32,224 nt of DNA, from assembly GCA_005889405.1 (NCBI GenBank), contig VBFY01000057.1:81475-113698 (forward strand), written 5' to 3'. Of the stretch, positions 22,492-29,722 are shown in pieces. Origin of the DNA: Chloroflexota bacterium (GTDB taxonomy: Bacteria > Chloroflexota > Limnocylindria > P2-11E). The first letter of the stretch is position 1. Every line of letters begins with the position of its first letter. The notes beneath the pieces are model-generated. The model was not told the origin of the DNA and searched no databases. It saw only the letters and a program-made list of their open reading frames with translations. The position numbers and the translations under genes were made by a program.

Positions 22492-23474
22492 GCGGAGAAC
22501 GCTTCCCGCGTCAAGTGGATCCCGAGAAGATGCGCCGCATGGAAGGCCGTCCGGTCATCGAGATCGTCGGCGTGCCGATGGATCTGGGCGGCAATCGTCG
22601 CGGGGTCGACATGGGCCCGTCCGGCATCCGCTACAGCGGACTCGTCACGAAGCTCTCCGAGATCGGCTTTCGCGTGCGCGACCGCGGCAACATCCACGTC
22701 GCCGATCCCGATGAGGGTCTCGCGACGCACGCGTACAAGAGGGTCGACGCGGAGCGGATGTTCAAAGGTCCGCGCGCGCACAACGTCACCGAGATCGTGC
22801 GCGCGTGCGAAGAGCTCGCGAGCGTCGTGGCGGACATCGCGCGCGCCGGCAACATCCCGCTCGTCCTCGGCGGTGACCACTCCATGGCGATGGGCACCCT
22901 CGCCGGCCTCGCCCGTGCAGGGAAGCGGCCCGGCGTGATCTGGATCGATGCGCACGGCGACATCAACACTCCCGAGACGACGCCATCGGGGAATGTGCAC
23001 GGGATGCCCTTCGCGGTCGCGCTCGGGCTCGCGGGCGATCCGTTTCCCGCCGACCTGCGTGGAACGACAAGCGGCCAGCACGGCGTGCTGCTCGGGCTGC
23101 GCGATGTCGATCCGGGCGAGCGCGACAACATCAAGAAGGCTGGCGTCACGGCGCTCACGATGGCCGACATCGATCGTCTCGGCCTGGGCCCGGCGATGGA
23201 GAGGGCGATCGCGGTAGCGGGAAAGGGAGACGGGATCCATCTGTCGCTCGACATGGACGCGCTCGATCCCGACGAGGCACCGGGCGTCGGGACGCCGGTC
23301 CGCGGTGGCCTCACCTACCGCGAGGCGCAGCTCGCGATGGAGATGCTCGCGGCGTCGGGCAAGCTGCGCTCGGTCGAGATCGCCGAGGTGAATCCGATCC
23401 TCGACGAGAGCAATCGCACCGCGGCGCTCGCCGTCGAGCTCGTCGCGAGTGCGCTGGGCGAGACGATCCTCTGA
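22488..23474 (+). CDS. rocF: Arginase
   Basis: A 328-aa ureohydrolase that splits L-arginine into ornithine and urea with a binuclear manganese centre. Metal ligands are visible as GGDHS (H131), WIDAHGDIN (D154, H156, D158) and SLDMDALDP (D255, D257). The arginase-specific substrate loop ETTPSGNVHGMP and the APGVGTPV segment separate it from agmatinase. GTG 22488 overlaps the fabZ stop (GTGA); the first ~20 residues are not conserved in arginases, so ATG 22530 (MRRMEGRPVIEIVG) is a plausible alternative. Co-transcription with fabZ is implied, although no metabolic link is obvious. Confidence 0.93.
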   Translation: MSGERFPRQVDPEKMRRMEGRPVIEIVGVPMDLGGNRRGVDMGPSGIRYSGLVTKLSEIGFRVRDRGNIHVADPDEGLATHAYKRVDAERMFKGPRAHNVTEIVRACEELASVVADIARAGNIPLVLGGDHSMAMGTLAGLARAGKRPGVIWIDAHGDINTPETTPSGNVHGMPFAVALGLAGDPFPADLRGTTSGQHGVLLGLRDVDPGERDNIKKAGVTALTMADIDRLGLGPAMERAIAVAGKGDGIHLSLDMDALDPDEAPGVGTPVRGGLTYREAQLAMEMLAASGKLRSVEIAEVNPILDESNRTAALAVELVASALGETIL

Positions 23475-23662
23475 CGACATCTCGCGCCAGCGACCGCCTC
23501 GGTCACGCCGAGCTCGACCGCATCCGGCAGCGCGACGGCCTCGCCCGCGGCATCCGCAACGGCCACGGCATCAAGTGACTACGTGCTCGGCATCGACCCG
23601 GCGGATTGGTCGCCGGCCGGCTCTTATCGTCCGCGGCCGCAGTGACGCGCTCGCTCGTGTCG
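23475..23662 (+). other. Gap after arginase with coding-like, start-less reading frames
   Basis: The arginase frame stays open after its TGA for another 56 codons, to 23642. It encodes an Ala/Thr/Ser/Pro-rich stretch (ASGSATASPAASATATASS) and then YVLGIDPADWSPAGSY, like the linker and tail of an exported protein. It has no ATG, GTG or TTG start near its beginning. A second frame (23471-23577) reads DRLGHAELDRIRQRDGLARG with nearly all G or C at third positions. It may be a gene remnant, a readthrough tail, or chance in GC-rich DNA. No RNA gene or terminator was recognised. Confidence 0.3.
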
Positions 23663-24367
23663 CTAGGTGCGCCCGCGATCCGTGACGGCGCGGTGCACCA
23701 GCGCCGCGACCTCGATGTTCCGTCGATCGCGTGCGATATCGAGTGGAGTGTGGCCTTTCGGGTCTGATGCGTTCGGATCGGCGCCGTAGGCGAGCAGCAG
23801 CTCCGCGCCCTCGAGATCGCCGGTGAAGGCGGCGGTGTGGAGCGGCGTCCCGCCTTCGCGGCTCTTCGCGTTCGGATCCGCGCCGGCCTCGAGGAGCAGG
23901 CGGATGATCTCGTGCTCGCTTGGGCCAGCGTCCGTGGCGACCGCCGAGTGGAGCGGAGTGAAGCCCTGGTCGCGTGAGGGAAGGCTTGGCCTGGCGCCCC
24001 GTTCGAGGAGGACCTTCACGACGTCCCGGCGCTTGAAGAAGGCCGCGAGGCCGAGCGGCGTGTAGCCGTCACGGGCGACCGCGTCGGCGCGCGAGCGGTC
24101 CTCTTCCACGAGCGCTGCCACGCGCCTTGCGTCGCCGGCGGTGGCCGCCTCGAAGACGTCGAGCGCGGGCGCGCGTGACAGCAGCGCGGCCGCGACCTCG
24201 GGCTTGCCGTGGTAATGGGCGAGCAGGACCGCCGACGTGCCGCGCTCGTCACGCGCGGACACCAGTGAGGGATCGGTGTCGAGCATCCGGTCGACCGCGG
24301 CGCGGTCGCCCTTCCTCACCGCGTCGAGGAACTGCGCTGCCACCTTCGGCCTCCCCGTTCGTTGCAT
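23663..24367 (-). CDS. Ankyrin-repeat protein
   Basis: A 234-aa protein built of about six ankyrin repeats from residue 10 to the C-terminus. Canonical examples are GYTPLGLAAFFKRRDVVKVLL, GFTPLHSAVAT ... IIRLLLEAGADPNAKS and GTPLHTAAFTGDLEGAELLL. There is no signal peptide or membrane segment, so it is probably a cytoplasmic protein-binding scaffold. It is transcribed divergently from marR, and its start codon lies inside the left arm of the palindrome proposed as the MarR operator. It may therefore be the regulator's target. ATG 24367 is the first possible start. The partner protein and physiological role are unknown. Confidence 0.92.
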   Translation of the reverse strand: MQRTGRPKVAAQFLDAVRKGDRAAVDRMLDTDPSLVSARDERGTSAVLLAHYHGKPEVAAALLSRAPALDVFEAATAGDARRVAALVEEDRSRADAVARDGYTPLGLAAFFKRRDVVKVLLERGARPSLPSRDQGFTPLHSAVATDAGPSEHEIIRLLLEAGADPNAKSREGGTPLHTAAFTGDLEGAELLLAYGADPNASDPKGHTPLDIARDRRNIEVAALVHRAVTDRGRT

Positions 24368-24388
24368 TACTTAGCCTTGCTAACTAAT
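24366..24388. promoter_or_regulatory. Putative MarR operator between ankyrin gene and marR
   Basis: A 23-bp inverted repeat: ATTACTTAGC, spacer CTT, GCTAACTAAT, with nine of ten arm positions complementary. It is AT-rich in otherwise GC-rich DNA. It overlaps both the ankyrin start codon and the -10 box of marR, an ideal place for a MarR dimer to repress both genes. Binding by the adjacent MarR is inference. Confidence 0.65.
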
Positions 24389-24390
24389 AT
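24385..24390 (+). promoter_or_regulatory. -10 box of marR (leaderless type)
   Basis: TAATAT ends 6 nt before the ATG of marR. A TTG-containing hexamer TTGCAT at 24362-24367 stands 17 nt upstream as a possible -35. Its first four bases lie within the palindromic operator, so bound regulator would block the polymerase. Confidence 0.6.
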
Positions 24391-24396
24391 CACGGC

Positions 24397-24843
24397 ATGC
24401 CGTCGAGCGCAAGAGGACCGGGACGACCGCGCGAACGCGAGCTCGCGGATCGCCTCCACTCCGCCGCGATCCATCTTCTGCGGCGCGCTCGGCGTGGTGA
24501 TCCGCTCACTGGCGCGACGCCGGCGCAGCTTTCGGCCCTGTCCGTCCTGATGAGCGGGCCAAAGACGCTGGGAGACCTCGCGGCCGCGGAGCAGGTCCGG
24601 GCTCCCACGATCAGCCGGCTGGCTGCGGAGATGGTGCGGATCGGTCTCATCCGGAGGCGCGCCGATCCCGGGGACGGTCGTGTCGTGCGTGTCGAGATGA
24701 CCGCGAAGGGCCGGCGCGTGCTCGGCAAGGGGCGCGAGCTGCGTATCGCCGATATCGAAGGCCGCGTTGGCCGCCTGGACCGCGCCGAAGTCGGAGCGCT
24801 CGAGAAGGCGGTGAGCATCGTCGAAGGAATGCTGCGCGACTGA
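24397..24843 (+). CDS. MarR family transcriptional regulator
   Basis: A 148-aa winged-helix regulator. The N-terminal helix (RELADRLHSAAIHLLRRAR) would form the dimer interface. The DNA-binding part follows: LSALSVLMSGPKTLGDLAAAE, the recognition helix APTISRLAAEMVRIGLI, then the wing RRRADPGDGRVVRVEMTAKG, the classic MarR 'DxRD.R' type wing. The C-terminal helix completes the dimer domain. The start is ATG 24397, 6 nt after TAATAT with no SD. The palindrome between it and the ankyrin gene is a likely autoregulatory operator. Ligand unknown; family members often sense small phenolics or oxidants. Confidence 0.94.
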   Translation: MPSSARGPGRPRERELADRLHSAAIHLLRRARRGDPLTGATPAQLSALSVLMSGPKTLGDLAAAEQVRAPTISRLAAEMVRIGLIRRRADPGDGRVVRVEMTAKGRRVLGKGRELRIADIEGRVGRLDRAEVGALEKAVSIVEGMLRD

Positions 24844-24850
24844 ACGGCGT

Positions 24851-24856
24851 TAGCCT
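24851..24856 (+). promoter_or_regulatory. Putative -10 box of cysS
   Basis: TAGCCT lies 22 nt before the GTG of cysS, so the transcript would have a leader of about 15 nt that includes the GGGGAGG ribosome site at 24868-24874. It is of the TANNNT form but not leaderless. Confidence 0.4.
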
Positions 24857-24878
24857 GTTACTCGACAGGGGAGGCCGC

Positions 24879-27068
24879 GTGCAGATACGTCTTCATAACA
24901 CGCTGACGCGGCGCGTGGAGCCGGTCGTGCCGGCTCACGCGGGCGAGATCCGCATGTACACCTGCGGACCCACCGTCTACCGACCCGTCCACGTCGGCAA
25001 TCTCCGCTCGTATCTGCTCGCCGACTGGCTCCGGCGCACCTTCGAGCTGTTCGGCCACCACGTCGTGTCCGTGAAGAACATCACCGATGTCGGGCACATG
25101 CGGCAGGACGCGGTCGACCGGGGCGAGGACAAGGTCATCGCCGCGGCGCTCGCGGAGGGAAAAACGCCGATGCAGATCGCGGAGTTCTACGAGGCGGCGT
25201 TCCGCGAGGATGAGCGCAAGCTCGGCATCCTCCCCGCGACGGTGTATCCGCGCGCGACCGCTCACGTCGGCGAGATGATCGCGCTGATCGAGCGCCTGCT
25301 CGCACGCGGTCTCGCGTACGTCGTGGACGGGACCGTCTATTACGCGGTGAAGCGATTCGCGAGTTACGGCCGCCTGTCGGGGAACGTCGGCGAAGCGCTG
25401 CGGCAGGGCGTCCGGTCGGAGGTCGACCCGAACAAACGGAACGCCGCGGACTTCGCCCTCTGGAAGCGCGCGGAGCCGGGGCGGAGCGCGCTGGTGTGGG
25501 ACTCGCCCTGGGGATCCGGCTTTCCCGGCTGGCACATCGAGTGTTCGGCGATGAGCACCAAGTACCTCGGCGAGCGGTTCGACGTGCATACCGGTGGCGT
25601 GGACAACATCTTCCCGCATCACGAGGACGAGATCGCGCAGTCGGAAGGAGCGCTGGGACACCCCGTCGTGGGTACGTGGGTGCACGGGCAGCATCTGCTC
25701 GCCGATGGCGTGAAGATGGCGAAGTCCGCGCGCAACACGCTCGAGGTCCACGAGATCGAGGAGCTCGGTCTCGATCCGCTGGCCTTCCGTTACCAGTGTC
25801 TCCTCACGCATTACCGCACGCGCATGCACTTCAGCGTCGCCGCGCTGCGCCAAGCTGCTGAGGGCCTCGACCACCTCCGCCAGCGCGTCCGCGTCCTGGC
25901 CCAGCTTTCTGGCGACAAGACAACGCCGCCGCGTCTCCCGGAGCGCGTCCGCGTCGCGTTCGGGTCCGTCGCCCTCGACCGCTGGAACGAGCTCCTTCGC
26001 GAGCGGCTCGCCGACGACCTCGACCTCCCCGGAGCGCTCGCGCTCGTGCAGGCGTGCGTCACCGACGCCGACATCCCGCCGTCGGTGCGCCTCCAGTTCG
26101 TCCACGACGCCGATGTGGTCCTCGGTCTCGATCTCGACGCCGTCGTGCGCGAGCGCACCGATGCGCCACCGGTGGTCCTCGAGGCCGTCGCCGGCCATGA
26201 GCTGGCACGTGCGACGCGTGATTACGACGCGGCGGATCGCCTCCGCGCGAAATTCGACGGTGTGCGGGTCGACGATCGTGCGAGCGGTGCGCTTGTCGCG
26301 CGCGCTGATCGGCGGCTCGCGCCGCGTCCGCGCCGGACCATCGCGTCGGCGCGTGAGCTTCGGGACCGGCGCGCCAAGCGCGCGGTCCGGTCATGGTCGG
26401 TCTGCGTGCTCGCGCGGGAGTGGCCGGACGACGTCGCACGCTGCGTGCGCAGCGTCCTTCGTTTCATTCCGGCCGACGGCGAGGTCCTCGTCCTCGATCA
26501 GGGATCGAGCGAAGATGCGAAGCGCCGTCTCGACGAGCTCGCCGCGCGCGAGCCCCGCGTGCTCGTCCACCACGCGGACCGCGACCTCGGTGAGGGCGCG
26601 GGTCGGAGCGCGTTGTTGCGCGTCGCGCGCGGGCGATCGGTGCTCGAGCTCGATCCGTCCGTCGAGATCACCGGGCCGCTCTTCACGGTGCTCGAGGAGG
26701 CGCTCGGCGATGGCGCGGGCATCGTGGGACCGTGGGGTCTGCGGACGGTCGACTTCAAGCATTTCGATGAGGTGACCGCTGGCGAGTGCGACGCGATACA
26801 GGGGTACTGCCAGGCCGCCCGCCGCGACATCCTTCTCGCGATCGGCGGCTTCGACGAGCGCTACCGCTTCTATCGGAACCTCGACATCGCGGTGTCGTCC
26901 GCGGTCCGAGAGCTCGGTCTGCGCGCGCTCGCGATCGGGGCCGATCGCGTGACGCGGCACGAGCACCGCGCCTGGGAGGCCCTCTCCGACGAGGAGCGCG
27001 AGAAGCGCAGCCGCAAGAACTACGACCGCATGTACAAGCGGTTCCACCGAACGGCGGTGTCGGCATGA
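24879..27068 (+). CDS. cysS: Cysteinyl-tRNA synthetase fused to a C-terminal GT2-like glycosyltransferase domain
   Basis: A 729-aa protein in one uninterrupted frame. Residues 1-476 are a full class I CysRS: zinc ligands Cys29 (YTCGPTVY), Cys222 (HIECSAMS) and the FPHHEDE histidine/glutamate (247-249); HIGH-type PVHVGN at 37-41; KMAKS at 279-283; and the usual C-terminal anticodon domain ending near DGVRVDDRASG. A basic linker (477-504) leads to a ~225-aa domain with GT-A family-2 features: WSVCVLAREWPDDVARCVRS, VLVLDQGSSED (equivalent to VDNGSTD), an acidic LELDPSVE where DXD is expected, and IGGFDERYRFYRNLDIAV. The DXD-like site is degenerate, so catalysis is uncertain. The usual CysRS is about 460 aa. 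GTG start has GGGGAGG upstream. The stop overlaps the next gene (ATGA). Confidence 0.93.
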   Translation: MQIRLHNTLTRRVEPVVPAHAGEIRMYTCGPTVYRPVHVGNLRSYLLADWLRRTFELFGHHVVSVKNITDVGHMRQDAVDRGEDKVIAAALAEGKTPMQIAEFYEAAFREDERKLGILPATVYPRATAHVGEMIALIERLLARGLAYVVDGTVYYAVKRFASYGRLSGNVGEALRQGVRSEVDPNKRNAADFALWKRAEPGRSALVWDSPWGSGFPGWHIECSAMSTKYLGERFDVHTGGVDNIFPHHEDEIAQSEGALGHPVVGTWVHGQHLLADGVKMAKSARNTLEVHEIEELGLDPLAFRYQCLLTHYRTRMHFSVAALRQAAEGLDHLRQRVRVLAQLSGDKTTPPRLPERVRVAFGSVALDRWNELLRERLADDLDLPGALALVQACVTDADIPPSVRLQFVHDADVVLGLDLDAVVRERTDAPPVVLEAVAGHELARATRDYDAADRLRAKFDGVRVDDRASGALVARADRRLAPRPRRTIASARELRDRRAKRAVRSWSVCVLAREWPDDVARCVRSVLRFIPADGEVLVLDQGSSEDAKRRLDELAAREPRVLVHHADRDLGEGAGRSALLRVARGRSVLELDPSVEITGPLFTVLEEALGDGAGIVGPWGLRTVDFKHFDEVTAGECDAIQGYCQAARRDILLAIGGFDERYRFYRNLDIAVSSAVRELGLRALAIGADRVTRHEHRAWEALSDEEREKRSRKNYDRMYKRFHRTAVSA

Positions 27069-27811
27069 CGCGCGGAGCGCTCGTGCTGTGCGGCTCGGGC
27101 GAGTTCACGCGCGCCATGGCGGAAGTGGACCGCGCGATCCTCGCCGATATCGGGTCGCGTCACGTGCGCGTGGCGATCGTGCCGACCGCGGCAGGCCTCG
27201 AGGACACGCCGAGATCGTGGGTCGAGATGGGCACGGCTCATTTCGCTTCACTCGGTGCCGAGGCGACCGGGATCATGGTCCTGAACCGCGGCGACGCAGA
27301 GGATCCGCGGCACTCCGCGGCGATCGCGGACGCGGACTGGATCTACTTCTCGGGCGGCAAGCCCGGTCACCTGATCGAAACGCTCTCCGGCACGGCGTTC
27401 TGGTCCGCGGTCCTCGCGCGCCACCGCGCGGGCGCGGTGCTCGCTGGCGCGAGCGCGGGCGCGATGATGTTGGGAAGCCGCACCTTCTATTTTCCGGACG
27501 GGGTCGGTGCCGCCGGCGTGCCGCGGCGTGTGGCGGTCCGAGACGCGCTCGGCCTGTTGCCCGGCATCTTGGTGGCGCCGCATTTCGATGCGTTTCCGGT
27601 CGAGCGGTGGCGGGCTTGGGCCAACAGCTGGCCAGAGGGACATCGGATGCTGGGTATCGACGAAGACACCGCGATCGTCGAGCGTGCTGACGGGTGGATC
27701 GTGGGCGGGAGAGGCCGAGCGATGGTCTTCCGCTCGCTCGACGACCACGACGTGCATCCGACCGGCGCGCGCTTCGACGGCATCCATGTCGTCGACGCGG
27801 CCCGCACCTAG
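27065..27811 (+). CDS. Peptidase S51 (cyanophycinase/dipeptidase E-like) family protein
   Basis: A 248-aa class I glutamine-amidotransferase-like serine hydrolase. The N-terminal strand reads GALVLCGSGEF, then VAIVPTAAG; FSGGKPGHLIE is the oxyanion loop, and the nucleophile elbow is LAGASAGAMMLGS (Ser130). The C-terminal GIDEDTAIVE and VGGRGRAMVF are typical of cyanophycinase-like members. Such enzymes cut Asp- or isoAsp-containing peptides; some degrade cyanophycin. No cyanophycin synthetase is nearby, so the substrate is open. ATG 27065 overlaps the cysS stop, so both are made from one message. The start is chosen over upstream in-frame codons because those lie inside cysS and encode Arg-rich shadow. 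Its 3' end overlaps the fabF -10 box. Confidence 0.9.
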   Translation: MTRGALVLCGSGEFTRAMAEVDRAILADIGSRHVRVAIVPTAAGLEDTPRSWVEMGTAHFASLGAEATGIMVLNRGDAEDPRHSAAIADADWIYFSGGKPGHLIETLSGTAFWSAVLARHRAGAVLAGASAGAMMLGSRTFYFPDGVGAAGVPRRVAVRDALGLLPGILVAPHFDAFPVERWRAWANSWPEGHRMLGIDEDTAIVERADGWIVGGRGRAMVFRSLDDHDVHPTGARFDGIHVVDAART

Positions 27812-27814
27812 ACT
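27809..27814 (+). promoter_or_regulatory. -10 box of fabF (leaderless type)
   Basis: TAGACT begins inside the stop codon of the S51 gene and ends 6 nt before the ATG of fabF, with no SD between them. It is the same hexamer and spacing as before fabZ (22015-22020). Confidence 0.55.
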
Positions 27815-27820
27815 CGACGA

Positions 27821-29068
27821 ATGGCGAGCCGAGAGCGCCGTCGCGTCGTCGTGACCGGCCTCGGCATGATCACGCCGCTGGGCGGCTCCGTCTCGAAGAC
27901 GTGGGACGGCATCCTCGCGGGCCGCAGCGGCATCGGACCGATCACGCGCTTCGACACGACCGGGCTCGAGACGACGATCGGCGGCGAGGTGCGGGACTTC
28001 GATCCCCTCGAGTACATGGACCGCAAGGAAGCGCGTCGCGCCGACCGCTTCGCGCAGTTTGCCGTCGCCACCGCGTCGCAGGCGATCGCTGACGCGAAGC
28101 TGGAGATCACGAAGGACCTCGCGCCACGCGTCGGCGTCGCGTTCGGATCGGGCATCGGGGGCGTGAGCACCGTCGTCGAGAACGTCCTGTCGCACGCGAA
28201 GGACCCACGGCGGGTCTCCGCGTTCATGATCCCGATGATGATCATCGACATGGCAGCCGGCGAGATCGCGATGAAGTTCGGCGCCAAGGGACCGAACATG
28301 GGTCACGTCTCCGCCTGCGCCTCGAGCGCCCACGCGATCGGCGAGGGATCCGAGATCATCCGCCGCGGGCAAGCGGACGTGATGATCGCGGGCGGCTCCG
28401 AAGCGGGCCTCATCAAGATCGCGATCGCGGCGTTCAATCAGGCGCATGCCCTGTCGCGCCGCAACAACGCGCCCGCGAAAGCGTCGCGGCCATTCGACAA
28501 GGAGCGGGACGGCTTTGTGTTCAGCGAGGGCGGCGGCTGTGTCGTCCTCGAGGAGCTCGAGTTCGCGAAAGCTCGTGGCGCGCGCATCCTTGCGGAGGTG
28601 ATCGGCTACGGCCAGAGCGCCGACGCGCACCACGTGACCGCGCCGGCCGAGGGCGGCGAGGGCGCCGTGCGCGCGATGCGCATGGCGATCGAAGGCGCGG
28701 GCATCGCTCCGACCGATGTGGGGTATATCAACGCGCACGGCACCTCGACGCCGGCGAACGACGGATCCGAGACCGCCGCGGTGAAGACGCTCTTCGGCGA
28801 TCATGCGTACAAGCTCGCGGTGTCGTCGACCAAGTCGATGACGGGGCACACGCTCGGTGCGGCAGGCGCGATCGAGGCGATCTTCTGCGTGCTCGCGATG
28901 CGTGACGGCGTGCTGCCCCCGACCATCAACCAGGAAGTAGCCGATCCCGACTGCGACCTCGACTACGTACCGAACGTCACGCGCAAACAGCAGGTCGACG
29001 TGTCGCTCTCCAACTCGATGGGCTTCGGTGGCCACAACGCCGCGCTCCTGCTGCGGCGCTGGGCGTAA
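27821..29068 (+). CDS. fabF: 3-oxoacyl-[acyl-carrier-protein] synthase II
   Basis: A 415-aa thiolase-fold condensing enzyme that extends acyl-ACP with malonyl-ACP. The N-terminal RRVVVTGLGMITPLG is standard. The active-site triad is Cys166 (HVSACASSAHAIG), His306 (INAHGTSTPAND) and His343 (KSMTGHTLGAAGAIEA), with the lysine just before SMTGH. The C-terminal SNSMGFGGHNAALLLRR is also conserved. Cys-His-His marks a decarboxylating elongation KAS rather than FabH. Length is as in E. coli FabF. The ATG is preceded by TAGACT at leaderless spacing. accB follows 3 nt after the stop, tying elongation to malonyl-CoA supply. Confidence 0.97.
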   Translation: MASRERRRVVVTGLGMITPLGGSVSKTWDGILAGRSGIGPITRFDTTGLETTIGGEVRDFDPLEYMDRKEARRADRFAQFAVATASQAIADAKLEITKDLAPRVGVAFGSGIGGVSTVVENVLSHAKDPRRVSAFMIPMMIIDMAAGEIAMKFGAKGPNMGHVSACASSAHAIGEGSEIIRRGQADVMIAGGSEAGLIKIAIAAFNQAHALSRRNNAPAKASRPFDKERDGFVFSEGGGCVVLEELEFAKARGARILAEVIGYGQSADAHHVTAPAEGGEGAVRAMRMAIEGAGIAPTDVGYINAHGTSTPANDGSETAAVKTLFGDHAYKLAVSSTKSMTGHTLGAAGAIEAIFCVLAMRDGVLPPTINQEVADPDCDLDYVPNVTRKQQVDVSLSNSMGFGGHNAALLLRRWA

Positions 29069-29071
29069 CCG

Positions 29072-29530
29072 GTGGCCGACCCGAAGAAGCTCCGAGCCGA
29101 CGCGAACGCTCTCGTGACCGAGCTCCTGCAGCGGCTCGGCGCGGAAGACGTGCAGCAGCTCGAGATCCGCCGCGGCGGCCTGCGCGTGAAGGTGAGCAAG
29201 AATGGCTCACCGCCGGCGGCGTCGACCGCGCCCGCGCCGGCGAAACCCGGCGTCACCGTCACCGGACCGGACCAGCCGGCCCCGAGCGACCTCCCGACGG
29301 TGAACGCGCCGCTCACCGGCGTCTTCTACCGCTCGCCGACACCGCAGGCGCCGCCGTTCGTGCAGATCGGCGTGATCGTCAACACGGGCGACGTCATCGC
29401 GCTTATCGAGGCGATGAAGCTTTTCAACGAGATCCGCTCGACCGCCGGCGGAAAGGTGAAACGCATCTTCGCGGAGAACGGACAGCTCGTTCGCGCACAC
29501 CAGCCGCTTCTCGAGCTCGAGCCGATCTGA
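29072..29530 (+). CDS. accB: Biotin carboxyl carrier protein of acetyl-CoA carboxylase
   Basis: A 152-aa carrier that moves carboxybiotin between biotin carboxylase and the carboxyltransferase. The N-terminal module (ALVTELLQRLGAEDVQQLEI ... LRVKVSK) is followed by an Ala/Pro-rich flexible linker (about 47-75). The biotinyl domain comes next, with the thumb-like VFYRSPTPQAPPFVQIG and the biotinylation motif IEAMKLFNEI (Lys116). It is the only protein in the window with an intact biotin site; compare the biotin-less paralogue at 19021. GTG 29072 lies 3 nt after fabF. The stop overlaps the next ATG (TGATG). Confidence 0.97.
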   Translation: MADPKKLRADANALVTELLQRLGAEDVQQLEIRRGGLRVKVSKNGSPPAASTAPAPAKPGVTVTGPDQPAPSDLPTVNAPLTGVFYRSPTPQAPPFVQIGVIVNTGDVIALIEAMKLFNEIRSTAGGKVKRIFAENGQLVRAHQPLLELEPI

Positions 29531-29700
29531 TGGCCGCGGTCTGCGTCGTGTGCAAGAGCGCGCTCGCGGTCGATCGGATCCGTCTCCGCTACGAGGGCCG
29601 CTACTACGAGTTCGATCGCGACCGCTGCAAGCTCATCTTCCAGGAGAACCCCGACCGCTGGCTCGACGCGCAGGGCGAGGTGCTCGACCAGCCGCGGTAG
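29530..29700 (+). CDS. YHS-domain-like mini-protein
   Basis: A 56-aa protein whose ATG overlaps the accB stop. It reads MAAVCVVCKSALAVDR, then LRYEGRYYEFD, Cys33 and IFQENPDRWLD. The spacing C5-xx-C8 ... Y-x-G-x-YY-x-F ... C33 ... F-x-x-NP-x-R-W-L matches the YHS/TRASH metal-binding domain, which binds copper or other soft metals or acts as a metal-sensing add-on. The domain makes up the whole protein. It appears co-translated with fabF-accB. Nothing in its sequence explains a fatty-acid role; a metal chaperone or redox role is possible. Confidence 0.72.
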   Translation: MAAVCVVCKSALAVDRIRLRYEGRYYEFDRDRCKLIFQENPDRWLDAQGEVLDQPR

Positions 29701-29710
29701 CGCACGCGCT

Positions 29711-29716
29711 TAGAGT
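29711..29716 (+). promoter_or_regulatory. -10 box of the lipoprotein gene at 29723 (leaderless type)
   Basis: TAGAGT ends exactly 6 nt before the ATG at 29723. The 22-nt space after the YHS gene holds no SD. It is the fifth case in this window of a TANNNT box at this spacing. Confidence 0.55.
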
Positions 29717-29722
29717 CGGACC

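Noticed and set aside
26786-27064. A longer S51 peptidase starting inside cysS.
   Set aside because: The extra residues are Arg-rich and antiphase to the well-formed C-terminal domain of the fusion protein; ATG 27065 matches the family start.
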